A stretch of DNA of 42,481 nucleotides from Leidyana gryllorum EB-2025a (GCA_048772705.1 JBLWGC010000105.1:1-42481), one strand, 5' to 3'; counted from the stretch's first letter, positions 6,566-13,556 are shown. Program-made: numbers and translations. The notes: generated by a model from the letters alone, not told the origin.

Positions 6566-6735
6566 CGAGTGGTTGAGTTGGGGCTTCGGCCGAGAGCCGT
6601 ACCGTCTTGGAAAACATGGTATGTCGGCGTGATCAAGTGAGTGGATCTCTGATACAGATTCGGACTTAGTAACCAATTCCATTTGTATTGATCGTGGAAT
6701 CTTGGGCCTTCCTCGGGTACGGGGCGAGCTTCCTT

Positions 6736-6800
6736 GCCGCCCCAACTCCGTCAGTAGAGCGCAAGACTTTTGAAGGGAGATCCGCGGGTTTGGGCGGCGC
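6736..6800 (+). pseudogene. Lys-derived tRNA remnant
   Basis: GCCGCCCCAACTCCGTCAGT start; CAAGACTTTTGAAGG in place of the anticodon arm; T loop GGGTTTGGGC without CGA. Lies in the usual spot before Ser. Confidence 0.6.
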
Positions 6801-6869
6801 GAGCAGTCCTAGTAAAGCTCGCTGAACCGTATGTGAAGCCACTGGCCGCAAAATGCCAAGTTCGACAGC

Positions 6870-6951
6870 GGCAACTTGCCCGAGTGGTTAAGGGGGTAGA
6901 CTCGAAATCTACTGGGCCGGGCCCGCGCTGGTTCAAATCCAGCAGTTGTCG
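6870..6951 (+). tRNA. tRNA-Ser-CGA: tRNA-Ser (CGA)
   Basis: 82-nt Ser, loop CTCGAAA (CGA), variable arm CTGGGCCGGGCCCG, T arm GCTGGTTCAAATCCAGC. Sister of 3684 with an almost identical body. Confidence 0.92.
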
Positions 6952-7027
6952 TGCGATGTGATCGGGCATCAACTCCCTTCGGTCGTGACTCTGTTTTCAT
7001 ATACCGCGGGTGCAGCCGTTAGAGGCT

Positions 7028-7100
7028 TGGACGACCTGGGCATCGATCCCAGTATCTCTCGCATGTTAAGCGAGTGCTATGTCATTTGAGCTAGTGGCCC
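7028..7100 (-). tRNA. tRNA with Ala body but Val anticodon AAC
   Basis: Ala body keeping G3:U70, but the loop is TTAACAT, giving AAC (Val). Pair 5:68 is C-C and the D loop has ATGACATAGCA, so it may be decaying. If expressed, G3:U70 predicts alanylation of a Val-decoding tRNA. Confidence 0.65.
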
Positions 7101-7188
7101 GCTTTGCAGACACCATAGCATTTAGTGGTTCTTGACATATTATGACCAGTGTCCCGACTCTACCAGCAATTTGCACCACCGACCAGTC

Positions 7189-7260
7189 GGCTGTTTGGTC
7201 TAGTGGTGTGATCCTTCCTTAGGGTGGAAGGAGTCCTGGGTTCGATTCCCAGAACAGCCC
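7189..7260 (+). tRNA. tRNA-Pro-AGG: tRNA-Pro (AGG)
   Basis: GGCTGTT/AACAGCC acceptor, stem CTTCC/GGAAG around TTAGGGT (AGG), T arm CTGGGTTCGATTCCCAG. The D arm has GTGTGAT for GTATGAT. Confidence 0.93.
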
Positions 7261-7350
7261 TTTGCTAGGCTCTGACGAGGGTCTAGCAGAGTTGATACCC
7301 GTGTCTCAAATAAGGTAAGGAGTCTTTCGAAGTCCGCCTACTACGTCCAC

Positions 7351-7383
7351 TTGACAACTGCTGAATCGAACCAGCGGGGCCAG
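7351..7383 (-). pseudogene. tRNA-Ser 3' fragment
   Basis: TTGACAACTGCTGAATCGAA then CCAGCGGGGCCAGG; same truncation and context as the fragment at 3882. Confidence 0.55.
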
Positions 7384-7430
7384 GCGATATCACCGACTCA
7401 GGGGTCGCAGACAGTGAGGCTGTGGATTGT

Positions 7431-7503
7431 GCGGTGATGGCGCAATGGATAGCGTGTTGCCCTCCGGAGGCAAAGGTTGTGGGTTTGAGTCCCGCCCACC
7501 GTT
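7431..7503 (+). tRNA. tRNA-Arg-CCG: tRNA-Arg (CCG)
   Basis: Like 3962 but with acceptor GCGGTGA (pair 7:66 A-C) and T loop TTTGAGT. Loop CTCCGGA is intact. Confidence 0.82.
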
Positions 7504-7694
7504 CTCGTGGTCTCGCTCTACAGCGGAATCGACAAGAGTGGCTGACATTCCGAGCCATGCAGACTTACGCGATCCAAATTCGAGTTTGGCATCTCCGACC
7601 ACCCCGCGATCTGTGCCGCAGTGTTGAGCTTGAGAGCTCGAAGTGCCACTGTTGAGGAACCGAGTCGGGGAAAGTTCAGTTGGGTTTGGCGGGT

Positions 7695-7738
7695 TGGCGG
7701 CTATTTCAAGTGGTAGAGAGGTGACTTTGCACGCCAAA
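7695..7738 (+). pseudogene. Ala(TGC)-like tRNA 5' half
   Basis: GGCGGCTATTTCAAGTGGTA then GAGAGGTGACTTTGCACG: A box plus a TTTGCAC loop but no B box. Member of a family at 12738, 16666, 31616 and 39103. Confidence 0.5.
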
Positions 7739-7826
7739 CGTGTAGTGGTTGATAGCCAGATCGGGGAGCTCTTCAATCAAAAAGACGCCTGTATCATTTC
7801 TATAAGTGTGTCCTCCTGCTGACGCT

Positions 7827-7898
7827 TAGCAGTGCGTCGTTTCGACCGACGGACATTCCTGTCATGAGCCCAACACTCTCCAACTGAGCCACGCTGCT
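7827..7898 (-). tRNA. tRNA-iMet-CAT: Initiator tRNA-Met (CAT), divergent
   Basis: A1:U72 ends and iMet body, loop CTCATGA. The anticodon stem TTGGG/CAGGA is largely unpaired and the T loop reads GGTCGAAAC, so function is doubtful. Confidence 0.55.
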
Positions 7899-7987
7899 CA
7901 GTGTCCAACATGAAAGAGGGAGCCGAAACGCGTGCTGTGCCGACTGATTCCACAGTACTGGGGGCTGTACCGGGATGGTGGGTTGTC

Positions 7988-8059
7988 GGCTGTTTGGTCT
8001 AGTGGTATGATTCGTCCTTCGGGTGGAAGAAGTCCTGGGCTCGAATCCCAGAACAGCCC
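7988..8059 (+). tRNA. tRNA-Pro-CGG: tRNA-Pro (CGG)
   Basis: Loop TTCGGGT; stem CGTCC/GGAAG has one mismatch; B box GGCTCGAATCC. Acceptor perfect. Confidence 0.85.
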
Positions 8060-8129
8060 GGTTTGTTGTATCTTGACCCAACCTGGCTGGCAGCATGCTT
8101 GTGGGTAATTCTTCGGAAAAAGTCGGAGG

Positions 8130-8202
8130 GGAAGTGTAGCGCGGTCGGTGGCGCGAAGGTCTCATAATCCTGAAGTCGAGAGTTCGATCCTCTCCATTCC
8201 CA
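8130..8202 (+). tRNA. tRNA-Met-CAT: Elongator tRNA-Met (CAT), divergent
   Basis: TAGCGCGGTCGGTGGCGC D arm, loop CTCATAA, T arm GAGAGTTCGATCCTCTC. The acceptor GGGAAGTG/CATTCCC carries an extra base relative to 10283. Confidence 0.75.
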
Positions 8203-8246
8203 GGGTCGGAATCGGAACCGCCGACAAACTCATCATGCTATCGTTT

Positions 8247-8294
8247 TGCATCTGTCGGGAATCGGACACGGGTTATCTCGATGGTAGCGAGAGA
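8247..8294 (-). pseudogene. tRNA-Gly 3' part
   Basis: TGCATCTGTCGGGAATCGGA onward, a Gly-GCC 3' half with loop CTACCAT; the D arm and 5' end are missing. Confidence 0.5.
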
Positions 8295-8367
8295 AGATAC
8301 AGAACAGGACCCTGTTCAATCTTGTACGTGGTGACAGCCATTTCTTATAAGCCTATCGATGCATCAA

Positions 8368-8439
8368 AGCCTTCTGCCGGAATCGAACCGGCGACCTTTC
8401 GCTTACTAAGCGAATGCTCTGCCCCTAAGCTAAGAAGGC
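8368..8439 (-). tRNA. tRNA-Thr-AGT: tRNA-Thr (AGT)
   Basis: Consensus Thr: GCCTTCT/AGAAGGC, A box TTAGCTTAGGGG, loop TTAGTAA (AGT), T arm GCCGGTTCGATTCCGGC. Confidence 0.95.
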
Positions 8440-8566
8440 AATGTTAGCTGGAGATCACGCATCAGTCCCTATTGACTGAAGTTACTGGAGCACATTGCAC
8501 CGGTTCAATGACTTCCACTGCTCCACCCAACGGTAAATAGGGTGTAACTAAGCTTAGAGCTTCCTT

Positions 8567-8639
8567 GCCGCCCTAGCTCAGTTGGTAGAGCGCAAGACTT
8601 TTAATCTTGCAGTCGCGGGTTCGAGCCCCGCGGGCGGTG
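8567..8639 (+). tRNA. tRNA-Lys-TTT: tRNA-Lys (TTT)
   Basis: GCCGCCC/GGGCGGT acceptor, A box TAGCTCAGTTGG, stem CAAGA/TCTTG around CTTTTAA (TTT, reads AAA/AAG), T arm GCGGGTTCGAGCCCCGC. The only intact Lys-TTT seen. Confidence 0.94.
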
Positions 8640-8687
8640 CGAGGCAAGCTTATTAGCCGTATGAGGAGCCACTGCCGCGCATGTCGA

Positions 8688-8752
8688 GTTGAAATGCTAG
8701 TGGTATGATGTTCCTTCGCGGAGAAGTGCTCGATTCAACTCCCAAAAAGTCC
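8688..8752 (+). pseudogene. Pro-derived tRNA remnant
   Basis: Same family as 1185: GTTGAAATGCTAGTGGTATG start, GATTCAACTCCC T loop, end AAAAAGTCC. No acceptor stem. Confidence 0.55.
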
Positions 8753-8820
8753 GTTTTGGAGTAGGTTGCAGACAGCTCAACCGCTCGAGTATCTTTGGCT
8801 GCTGCAGCTCTTCCGCAATT

Positions 8821-8891
8821 GCACTTGTGGTCTAAGGGTAAGATGCGACCCTTCCAAGGTCGTGACCCGGGTTAGAGTCCCGGCAGGTGCA
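8821..8891 (+). tRNA. tRNA-Gly-TCC: tRNA-Gly (TCC)
   Basis: All stems intact; loop CTTCCAA. The T loop reads TTAGAGT (consensus TTCGAGT), a B-box substitution likely to reduce TFIIIC binding. Confidence 0.85.
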
Positions 8892-8955
8892 GCAGTATGT
8901 AGGTCGAACGACCTGTCTATCAGTCAAGTGAGGGGACTGAGTCCAATACAATACT

Positions 8956-9036
8956 TGACAAGCGCGGGATTCCAATCAACGCCTTTTCGGACTGCGGCAT
9001 GCACACAGTGCCTTCAGACCACTCGCCCATGTTGCC
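8956..9036 (-). pseudogene. Leu-like tRNA pseudogene
   Basis: Homologue of 1476 with loop TGCATGC (CAT) and T loop lacking CGA. Same position, between Gly-TCC and a Leu-CAG gene. Confidence 0.55.
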
Positions 9037-9124
9037 AGCTCGGTGAATTGCCGCCAACCAAGCGTTTCCTCTCTGTGGAAGCAGATCCGGGTGCTCCGAG
9101 GTGCCAGACTCGAGTTCCGGTGAG

Positions 9125-9148
9125 ATTGACGACCTGGGTACCGACCAT
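9125..9148 (-). pseudogene. tRNA-Ala 3' fragment
   Basis: ATTGACGACCTGGGTACCGA is the Ala 3' end and part of the T arm only; further eroded than its homologues at 1649 and 34369. Confidence 0.45.
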
Positions 9149-9179
9149 CCAGCGGCTGGCCGAGTGCCGATACAACGGC

Positions 9180-9259
9180 TGACTAGGGTGGGATTCAAAC
9201 CCACGGCCTTCCGAACTGCGGCCTGAACACAGCGCCCTAGACCACTCGGCTATCTTGCC
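9180..9259 (-). tRNA. tRNA-Leu-CAG: tRNA-Leu (CAG), divergent
   Basis: Loop TTCAGGC (CAG). Several substitutions (ATAGCCGAG D arm, GGGTTTGAATCCC T loop, AGTTCGGAAGGCC variable arm), length kept at 80. Confidence 0.72.
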
Positions 9260-9349
9260 GCACCGTTGTTGGCTCGTCGCTCCACGCTTTTTTGTCCTTG
9301 AGCCAAAATAGCAAGACTTCTGGGGTTGGAGGCCGGCGTGTTCAGGGCG

Positions 9350-9421
9350 TCCGAGATAGTATAGTGGTTAGTATTTCCGCCTGTCACGCGGAAGACCCGG
9401 GTTCGATTCCCGGTCTCGGAG
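9350..9421 (+). tRNA. tRNA-Asp-GTC: tRNA-Asp (GTC)
   Basis: Consensus Asp, all four stems perfect: TCCGAGA/TCTCGGA, TCCGC/GCGGA, CCGGGTTCGATTCCCGG. Confidence 0.95.
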
Positions 9422-9473
9422 ATAGATCGTCTTCCGCTTTAGATTTCGTGATGCTCACCTGAACGATGCGTGT

Positions 9474-9546
9474 TACAGCCACCGATGATCGAACTCGGGA
9501 CCTTCTGCGTGGTAAGCAGACGTCGTAACCACTAGACCGTGGCTGC
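9474..9546 (-). tRNA. tRNA with Val body but Gly anticodon ACC
   Basis: Val body (GCAGCCA/TGGCTGT), but the loop is TTACCAC instead of TTAACAC: one substitution turns AAC into ACC (Gly). Stems are sound apart from one T-stem mismatch (CCGAG/ATCGG). Duplicated unchanged at 24953. Loss of A35 removes a known Val determinant; charging is uncertain. Confidence 0.78.
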
Positions 9547-9610
9547 ATGAATGGTCCCCGCAGCCCAAGAGAAGTGGCGAAGTTTCAGGGAGTAGTGAGG
9601 ACCAGTTCCA

Positions 9611-9682
9611 AGGTCGCGCCGGGAATCGAACCCAGGTCGGGAGATTCAGAGTCCCCAGTGCTAACCACTACACCACGCAACC
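9611..9682 (-). tRNA. tRNA-Gln-CTG: tRNA-Gln (CTG)
   Basis: Loop CTCTGAA, stem GGGGA/TCTCC, B box GGTTCGATTCC. Follows the Val-like gene in the same direction across a conserved spacer. Confidence 0.93.
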
Positions 9683-9864
9683 GGTTCAGCCCACCCAAAA
9701 GAGTCGGTAGAATCATCCGGACTAGCGCTTCCTCAACTGGATACACGCAACACGGGTCTCTCTACTGACCTCTGGAAATATTTTAGGTGGTAGAGCGTTG
9801 GATTTGAGGCGGACAGAATGCTCACTTCAATCATTGAAGCAATTGCGCTCTTCGCGAATGCTAC

Positions 9865-9946
9865 CGTGAAGGGTGAGTTTCGAACTCACGCGGGTGACAC
9901 CCAACGGCTTAGCTGGCCGCCGCCTTAACCACTCGGCCACCTTGCC
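9865..9946 (-). tRNA. tRNA-Ser-GCT: tRNA-Ser (GCT), acceptor damaged
   Basis: Ser-GCT body (loop CAGCTAA, variable arm TTGGGTGTCACCCG), but acceptor GGCAAGG/CCTTCAC has two mismatches near the end. Compare the intact genes at 20141 and 36794. Confidence 0.75.
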
Positions 9947-10282
9947 AAGAGTGTTACTGATCACACCTTTCGTCGGGAACCCCGTGCAAACTGTTAGTGA
10001 TGTGGGTATAGCCCCTTCTAAATGTCAGTATTTGGCTCTGGAATGACTGTTTGGGAGGGTGGAGGAAGGCCAATCGTGGTGCTTTTGCGGAGCACATCAG
10101 TCGGCTAGTTGGTCCAGTGAGTGTTTACCTCAACTCTGCCTATTTTCGGTCACTTAAAGGGTGAGCCTGATAAGTTCCAAGTTCGCGGTCAAGCGCCGGC
10201 CCAACTGGGCGGGTGTGTTGTTGATGGAGCATCCCCCTGCACCCTTTTGACAGGAGGAGATGCATCGAGAGAAGTTTCACGA
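9947..10282. other. Gene-free stretch
   Basis: No tRNA or clear remnant recognised. Most of this stretch is what the duplicate at 25390 lacks. Confidence 0.6.
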
Positions 10283-10355
10283 GGGAGTGTAGCGCAGTCG
10301 GTAGCGCCTAGGTCTCATAATCCTGAAGTCGAGAGTTCAATCCTCCCCACTCCCA
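10283..10355 (+). tRNA. tRNA-Met-CAT: Elongator tRNA-Met (CAT)
   Basis: GGGAGTG/CACTCCC acceptor, A box TAGCGCAGTCGG, loop CTCATAA, B box GTTCAATCC. T loop TTCAATC plus G1:C72 distinguishes it from initiator genes. Confidence 0.88.
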
Positions 10356-10501
10356 CGGTCGGCATCGGAAGCGCCGACTAACTCGTATGGGGCGCCACCT
10401 GAGAAGAGTGGACTCCAGCTGTCCGCTAGTGTCTGAGATGTTTGAGTCCGGCTGAGGGGGAATCCAGCATCCGGCTCGGTGCCATCTCTCGTGGCAGAAG
10501 T

Positions 10502-10575
10502 GGTCGCGTAGCTCGGTCGGTTAGAGCGTGAGCCTAATAAGCTCAACGTCCCCGGTTCGAGCCCGGGCGTGACCA
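10502..10575 (+). tRNA. tRNA-Ile-AAT: tRNA-Ile (AAT)
   Basis: Same gene as 2949; variable loop ACGTC instead of AGGTC. Stem TGAGC/GCTCA around CTAATAA. Confidence 0.93.
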
Positions 10576-10674
10576 AGTGAGTGGATCTTCGATAAAGAGT
10601 CGCCCTGCACTCGAGCAACCCCCAACATTCTGCGACCAATACGAAAGGTACGTGTTATAAAGTCCTCACTTCCC

Positions 10675-10740
10675 TGCCGCGCCAGCTCCGTCGGTAGAGC
10701 GCAAAACTTTCAATGGAGAGACCGCGGGTTCGGGCAGCGC
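10675..10740 (+). pseudogene. Lys-derived tRNA remnant
   Basis: GCCGCGCCAGCTCCGTCGGT start; anticodon arm CAAAACTTTCAATGGAG unpaired; T loop GGTTCGGGC. Located between Ile and Ser as at 2790. Confidence 0.55.
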
Positions 10741-10810
10741 CAGCAGTCCGAGTCAAGCTTGCTGAACCGTATGTGAAGCCACTGGCCGCTAAATGCCGAG
10801 TTCGACAGGT

Positions 10811-10864
10811 GGCAACTTGCCCGAGTGTTCAAGGGGGTAGACTAGAAATCTACTGGGCCTGGCC
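10811..10864 (+). pseudogene. tRNA-Ser (AGA), 3' truncated
   Basis: Intact GGCAACT start, A box and loop CTAGAAA. At CTGGGCCTGGCC it switches into AACGAGGTGGCTGTG, the spacer normally beside Pro: a breakpoint in the variable arm. Confidence 0.8.
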
Positions 10865-10926
10865 AACGAGGTGGCTGTGTTGGTTCTGGGGGCAACTTGT
10901 CCCGTCGGATCCACTGACGACCAATA

Positions 10927-10998
10927 GGGCTGTTCTGGGAATCGAACCCAGGACTTCTTCCACCCGAAGGAAGAATCATACCACTAGACCAAACACCC
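10927..10998 (-). tRNA. tRNA-Pro-CGG: tRNA-Pro (CGG)
   Basis: Loop TTCGGGT, T arm perfect. 5' end GGGTGTT gives one mismatch at pair 3:70 against AACAGCC. Confidence 0.86.
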
Positions 10999-11096
10999 GC
11001 CTAGCCCGTGGTTCAACCAGCTGGGCAAAGTCGAGAGACTCGTCTCACTACGTGAAGCATCACTCAATGCCATGAGGTAGGCTAACCCAGATGATG

Positions 11097-11146
11097 AAAC
11101 GGTGGCTTACTATACGAAAGGTACTGGGATCGATTCCCAGCCCATC
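11097..11146 (+). pseudogene. Unassigned tRNA 3' half
   Basis: Perfect T arm CTGGGATCGATTCCCAG with upstream AAAGGTA, but no pairing acceptor or clear D arm. Loop TTACTAT would give ACT if real. Inverted relative at 15705. Confidence 0.45.
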
Positions 11147-11224
11147 CGAGTTACATCGATGGAATGTTCGCTGGAGTAGTCTACTTGGCCTATCAAGGCT
11201 GTCTGCCGAAACCACATCGCTACT

Positions 11225-11304
11225 TCCGGTGGGACGGAATCGAACCGCCGACTATCTGATGCCAGCACTACAGTCAGACGCTCTACCAACTGAGCTACCC
11301 CCGG
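11225..11304 (-). tRNA. tRNA-Tyr-GTA: tRNA-Tyr (GTA) with 7-nt intron
   Basis: CCGGGGG/CCACCGG acceptor (one mismatch), D arm AGTTGGTAGAGC, stem TCTGA/TCAGA. Loop CTGTAG is interrupted by TGCTGGC at about 11261-11267, then A; removing it restores CTGTAGA. Placement after position 37 is canonical for nuclear tRNA-Tyr and needs the tRNA splicing endonuclease. Confidence 0.92.
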
Positions 11305-11379
11305 CCGTCCAACTGCTCCGGGGTTCGAAAGGCTCAACCCCACATCCTCGCCCTGTCGCACTACAGCCGTAGCGTACTT

Positions 11380-11452
11380 TGGACGACCTGGGCCTCGATC
11401 CCAGTACCTCTCGCATGCTAAGCGAGCGCTCTCCCATTTGAGCTAGTCGCCC
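11380..11452 (-). tRNA. tRNA-Ala-AGC: tRNA-Ala (AGC)
   Basis: GGGCGAC/GTCGTCC with G3:U70, loop TTAGCAT, T arm CTGGGATCGAGGCCCAG. Small D-loop change (GGGAGAGC). Confidence 0.9.
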
Positions 11453-11540
11453 GTTGCGCAGACCCCATCGCATGTGTTGGTTCTCAAATATTATGACCAG
11501 TCTCCCGACTGTACTCAGCGGTTTGCACCACCGACCAGGC

Positions 11541-11612
11541 GGCTGTTTGGTCTAGTGGTATGATTCTTCCTTCGGGTGGAAGAAGTCCTGGGTTCGATTC
11601 CCAGAACAGCCC
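11541..11612 (+). tRNA. tRNA-Pro-CGG: tRNA-Pro (CGG)
   Basis: Consensus Pro, all stems perfect, loop TTCGGGT. Confidence 0.95.
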
Positions 11613-11693
11613 TATTGGTTGTCGGTTGACCCGACGCTCCACCTGATCTCAAGATGGTACGGCTCTCATCCGAAGCCTCAACTCGGGAAGTCG

Positions 11694-11765
11694 CCCACTG
11701 TAGTCTGATGGCCAGGATAAGCGGCTCTCACCCGCACGATCTGGATTCAAGTTGCGGCAGTGGAA
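11694..11765 (+). tRNA. tRNA-Glu-CTC: tRNA-Glu (CTC), divergent
   Basis: Loop CTCTCAC (CTC). One base shorter in the D loop (CTGATGGCC), T arm CTGGATTCAAGTTGCGG poorly paired. Possibly inactive. Confidence 0.6.
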
Positions 11766-11820
11766 ATTCAGCAGAGTGTGGTTGTAGGCAACCATTCTTA
11801 CTCCCAGAGACATTGATTTG

Positions 11821-11893
11821 CACCGCCCGCGGGGCTCGAACCCGCGACTGCAAGATTAACAGTCTTGCGCTCTACGGACTGAGCTAGGGCGCA
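11821..11893 (-). tRNA. tRNA with Lys body but Asn anticodon GTT
   Basis: Lys body throughout (stem CAAGA/TCTTG, T arm GCGGGTTCGAGCCCCGC), but loop CTGTTAA gives GTT (Asn). 5' end TGCGCCC leaves pairs 1:72 and 2:71 open. Genuine Asn genes have another body. Confidence 0.68.
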
Positions 11894-11993
11894 ACGAACT
11901 CTAGACTTAGTTACACCCTATTTGCCGTTGGGCGGAGCAGTGGAAGTCATTGGACCGGTGGAACAATGTGCTTCAGTAACTTCCGTTAACATT

Positions 11994-12050
11994 GCCTTCT
12001 TAGCTTGTGGCAGAGCATCCGCTTAGTAAGCGAAAGGTCGCCGGTTCGAT
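11994..12050 (+). pseudogene. tRNA-Thr (AGT), truncated in the T loop
   Basis: Thr 5' end through CCGGTTCGAT, then joined to AACTGTTCCC, the flank of iMet genes. The 3' acceptor is missing. A box reads TTAGCTTGTGG. Confidence 0.75.
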
Positions 12051-12073
12051 AACTGTTCCCTTCTGCGCACACT

Positions 12074-12145
12074 TAGCAGTGCGCCGCTTCGATCGACGGA
12101 CCTTTGGGCTATGAGCCCAACACTCTTCCACTGAGCTACATTGCT
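12074..12145 (-). tRNA. tRNA-iMet-CAT: Initiator tRNA-Met (CAT)
   Basis: A1:U72, stem TTGGG/CCCAA around CTCATAG, T loop GATCGAAGC. One acceptor mismatch (AGCAATG/CACTGCT). Confidence 0.85.
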
Positions 12146-12287
12146 CAGTCTGCAACATGGAAGAGGTAGCCGAAATGCGATTCTTGAGATTCTAGTATGT
12201 CCTGACTGCCCTACCCAAGTGCGCTAACGAGGTGGCTGTGTTGGTTCTGAGGGCAACTTGTCCCGTCCGGTCAACCGACGACCAAGA

Positions 12288-12358
12288 GGGCTGTTCTGGG
12301 AATGGAACCAGGACTCCTTCCACCCTGAGGAGGGATCATAGCACTAGACCAAACAGTC
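12288..12358 (-). tRNA. tRNA-Pro-AGG: tRNA-Pro (AGG), degenerate
   Basis: Loop TCAGGGT, with C at position 33 instead of U. T stem one base short, B box GGTTCCATTCC. Acceptor starts GACTGTT. Likely non-functional. Confidence 0.5.
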
Positions 12359-12446
12359 CATCGGTCGGTGGTGCAAATGGCTGGTACAGTGGGGAGACTG
12401 GTTGTAATATGTCAAGAACCACTAAATGCTATGGGGTCTGCACAGC

Positions 12447-12519
12447 GGGCGACTAGCTGGAATGATATAGCACTCGCTCAGCATGCGAGAGATACTGGGA
12501 TGGATGCCCAGGTCGTCCA
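12447..12519 (+). tRNA. tRNA-Ala-AGC: tRNA-Ala (AGC) with C33
   Basis: G3:U70 retained, stem CTCGC/GCGAG. Loop TCAGCAT has C at the normally invariant U33, and the T loop is GATGGAT. D arm GGAATGATATAGCA altered. Confidence 0.65.
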
Positions 12520-12595
12520 AACTTCTAACGGCTACTCCTGCGGTATTTGAAAACAGAGTCACGACCGAATGGAGTTGATGCCCGATCACATAACA

Positions 12596-12677
12596 CGACA
12601 ACTGCTGGATTCGAACCAGCGCGGGCCAGACCCAGTAGATTTCAAGTCTACCCCCTTAACCACTCGGGGAAGTTGCC
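12596..12677 (-). tRNA. tRNA-Ser-TGA: tRNA-Ser (TGA)
   Basis: 82-nt Ser, loop CTTGAAA (TGA, reads UCA), T arm GCTGGTTCGAATCCAGC. D arm has CCCGAGTGG after one C-for-G change (TTCCCCG). Confidence 0.87.
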
Positions 12678-12737
12678 AACTGTCGAATTCGACATGCCGC
12701 GAGGAATGACCAAATACCCCCATGTTCAGCCTGTCCT

Positions 12738-12809
12738 GCGGCATTGATAGGTGTCTAAACTGACCTCTCGCGTGCAAAGTCACCGCTCTACCACTTGAGA
12801 TAGCCGCCC
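12738..12809 (-). pseudogene. Ala(TGC)-like tRNA remnant without B box
   Basis: GCGGCTATCTCAAGTGGTAG has a good A box; loop TTTGCAC; ends ATGCCGC can pair 5 bp with GCGGC. No GGTTCGA. Family of five similar copies in the window. Confidence 0.5.
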
Positions 12810-12895
12810 ACCCGCCAAACCTAGGTGAACTTCCCACCTGAGATCGACTCACAGTTCTCTGGCGCCTCATTCGTCAGTGCAACTGTTGTGACTCG

Positions 12896-12968
12896 TCCAC
12901 TGTAGTCTAAGTGGCTAGGATATGCGGCTTTCACCCGCACGATCCGGGTTCAAGTCCCGGCAGTGGAA
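12896..12968 (+). tRNA. tRNA-Glu-TTC: tRNA-Glu (TTC)
   Basis: Consensus Glu, loop CTTTCAC. Followed by Thr in the same direction, the usual Glu/Thr pair. Confidence 0.95.
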
Positions 12969-13044
12969 GTCATTAGAGTACTCGATCAAAGTGCTCTAAT
13001 AGCTTGTGTCAATAGGAACTGATGCGTGACTCCCGGCTTGCATT

Positions 13045-13113
13045 GCCTTCTTAGCTTAGGGGCAGAGCATTCGCTTAAGCGAAAGGTCGCCGGTTCGATT
13101 CCGGCAGAAGGCT
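13045..13113 (+). pseudogene. tRNA-Thr lacking exactly the anticodon triplet
   Basis: Identical to consensus Thr-AGT except that three bases of the loop are gone (TTCGCTTAAGCGAA for TTCGCTTAGTAAGCGAA), leaving a perfect 14-base palindrome and a 4-nt loop. Both boxes are intact, so it may still be transcribed, but it cannot decode. Confidence 0.88.
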
Positions 13114-13230
13114 TTGCTCACAAGCTTAAGCTTTTCGGGCTGGTCTCTCGGTCTCGATAACGACCTGAGGGGGTTGCAAAATTCTCAGGCCTTTTCTGCC
13201 CCCATTCGTCAGTGCAACTTTGGTGACTTA

Positions 13231-13303
13231 TCCACTATAGTCTCGTTGGATAGTATATGCGGCGCCAACCCGCACCATCCCGGTTCGAGTCTCGGCAGCG
13301 CAA
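13231..13303 (+). pseudogene. tRNA-Glu pseudogene
   Basis: Glu start TCCACTATAGTCT and stem TGCGG/CCGCA, but loop CGCCAAC (no U33, triplet CCA) and 3' acceptor AGCGCAA no longer pairs. Confidence 0.65.
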
Positions 13304-13358
13304 ATGCAGCTGGGTGTGCTTGTAGGCAACATTTCTTACTCCCCGGCCCACTCGTCCG

Positions 13359-13431
13359 CACCGCCCACGGGACTTCACTCTGCGACTGCAAGATTAAGAG
13401 GCTCGCGCTCCACCGACTGAGCTAGGACGAC
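13359..13431 (-). pseudogene. tRNA-Lys pseudogene (CTT)
   Basis: Lys body, loop CTCTTAA. T arm GCAGAGTGAAGTCCCGT has lost the B box, and the anticodon and acceptor stems are mismatched. Confidence 0.6.
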
Positions 13432-13499
13432 AAGGAAACTCGTTACACTCTATTTGCCTCAGGGTGGAGTCATGCAAGTCATTGGGCAGGTCGACCGGA

Positions 13500-13556
13500 G
13501 TCCTTAGTATTTTCGCGCGTCACGCGGAAGACCTGGGTTCGACTGCCGGTCTTACA
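13500..13556 (+). pseudogene. tRNA-Asp 3' part
   Basis: From AGTATTTTCGC to CCGGTCTTAC; loop GCGTCAC. The 5' acceptor and A box are missing. Confidence 0.6.

Larger units (their letters stand above)
9350..11345. repeat. Segmental duplication B, copy 1 (direct)
   Basis: Repeated at 24841-26530. The second copy lacks 291 bases (about 9911-10202 here), a deletion that truncates its Ser-GCT gene. Both outer junctions of the copy lie inside or beside tRNA genes. Confidence 0.9.

Noticed and set aside
10080-10160. Pro- or His-like start TCGGCTAGTTGGTCCAGTGA
   Set aside because: A-box resemblance only; no anticodon arm or B box follows at the right distance.
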